This document shows, in pieces, positions 13,607 through 14,308 of a stretch of DNA of 14,308 nt. Location: the NCBI GenBank assembly GCA_045586905.1, contig JAZNBF010000041.1:1-14308 (forward strand), given 5' to 3'. The notes below the pieces were generated by a model. The model was not told the origin of the DNA, searched no databases, and worked only from the letters and a program-made list of their open reading frames with translations. Origin of the DNA: RGIG1828 sp045586905. GTDB taxonomy: Bacteria > Bacillota > Clostridia > UMGS1810. The translations under genes were made by a program, and so were the position numbers. The stretch's first letter is position 1; each line of letters starts with the position of its first letter.

Positions 13607-14308
13607 TTATTTATTAAGATATTTTGCAACTTCTGCTGCAACAAGCTTGGTGAGCTCGTCGATGTTGGGAACACCGGCCACAGCTGCGGGAGCAGCACCT
13701 GCTTTGCCTGCACTTGAGAAGAGCCTCATCTTCTTTTCTGTTTCCTGTTTTACAGCTTCAACAGCAGCAGGAATAAGATCGAGAATACCTTTTTCCATGC
13801 TTGAGAATTTTTTGAATTCTGCTTCAACTGCTGCAACGTTGATGTCGGTGAAGATGTTGACCTTGCTGATACCTTCCTGGATAGCCTGACGGAAGTCATT
13901 GTCGGTGAGACCTGAGCCACCGTGGAGAACGAGAGGAACATCAACTGTGTTGGCAATTGTGCGGATTCTTTCGAAGTCGAGCTTGGGGGGGAGTTTGTAG
14001 GCACCGTGAGCGTTGCCAACAGCGATGGCAAGTGCATCTACACCTGTGCGTGTAACAAAATCTTTGGCTTTTGAAGGATCGGTGAAGAATGCGGAAGGAT
14101 CTGTCATAACAGAACTGCCTTCTGCAGAGCCTTCATTGTCACCAACGTGACCGAGCTCACCTTCAATGCTTGCGCCGAAGGAATGAGCAAGATCTGCCAT
14201 TTCTTTTACCTTTCTTACGTTTTCTTCGTATGTATCGGTGGAGCAGTCATACATAACTGAGCTGAAACCGAGACGAAGTGCTTCTTCGCAGGCTTCGAAG
14301 GTGAGACC
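13607..14308 (-). CDS. fba: Class II fructose-bisphosphate aldolase (5' end outside window)
   Basis: Zinc-dependent aldolase that reversibly splits fructose 1,6-bisphosphate into dihydroxyacetone phosphate and glyceraldehyde 3-phosphate. The last 233 codons are present; the frame stays open to the window edge, so the ATG at 14252-14254 is internal. Visible marks are FSSVMYDCSTDTYEENV, SIEGELGHVG, zinc-ligand histidines in VGNAHGAYK and VLHGGSG, and the substrate-binding NIFTDIN. The zinc His and catalytic Asp of the N-terminal part lie outside. After the usual family end MRLFSSAGKAG there is an Ala/Pro-rich linker and a short amphipathic helix (NIDELTKLVAAEVAKYLNK), an unusual tail. A related ketose-bisphosphate aldolase such as tagatose-bisphosphate aldolase is an alternative. 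Confidence 0.92.
   Translation of the reverse strand, partial: GLTFEACEEALRLGFSSVMYDCSTDTYEENVRKVKEMADLAHSFGASIEGELGHVGDNEGSAEGSSVMTDPSAFFTDPSKAKDFVTRTGVDALAIAVGNAHGAYKLPPKLDFERIRTIANTVDVPLVLHGGSGLTDNDFRQAIQEGISKVNIFTDINVAAVEAEFKKFSSMEKGILDLIPAAVEAVKQETEKKMRLFSSAGKAGAAPAAVAGVPNIDELTKLVAAEVAKYLNK

Overview
The window reads as a housekeeping stretch from a Gram-positive Clostridia-type bacterium, probably an Oscillospiraceae/Ruminococcaceae-like gut anaerobe. The reasons are the classical Firmicutes order smc-ftsY-ylxM-ffh-rpsP-khpA-rimM-trmD-rplS-lepB-rbgA-rnhB-yraN, strong GGAGG ribosome binding sites, sigma-A type promoters and Rho-independent terminators. The lineage is inference; no rRNA or other taxonomic marker is present. 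Every gene lies on the minus strand, so transcription runs from high to low coordinates.

Layout in transcription order. (1) 14308-13607: 3' part of a class II fructose-bisphosphate aldolase gene, ending in a hairpin terminator. (2) 13526-12591: a DHDPS/NAL-family lyase of unknown substrate with its own terminator. (3) smc (TTG start) and ftsY, with stop and start sharing one base, from a promoter abutting the previous terminator, and closed by a terminator at 7742-7787. (4) ylxM-ffh-rpsP-khpA from a near-consensus promoter at 7711-7739, then a 13-bp perfect hairpin before rimM-trmD. (5) rplS with a structured leader resembling an L19 leader, then a 12-bp perfect hairpin before lepB-rbgA-rnhB-yraN, which ends at a strong terminator (974-1007). 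(6) A class I/II PLP aminotransferase with its own promoter, cut off by the contig end.

The genes serve chromosome organisation (Smc), cotranslational protein targeting and export (Ffh, FtsY, YlxM, signal peptidase I), ribosome assembly and tRNA modification (S16, L19, RimM, RbgA, TrmD, KhpA) and nucleic acid maintenance (RNase HII, YraN). No stretch over 300 bases lacks a gene. The longest gaps (about 140-160 bases) hold terminators, promoters or the rplS leader.

The most important caution is technical. Bases 1-64 are not genomic: they match, from memory, the DNBSEQ/MGI (BGI) library adapter with a 10-base index. The apparent stop codon of the aminotransferase lies inside that adapter, so the gene is truncated by the assembly and not by biology. 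I found no mobile element, CRISPR array, tRNA, rRNA or convincing undescribed system.
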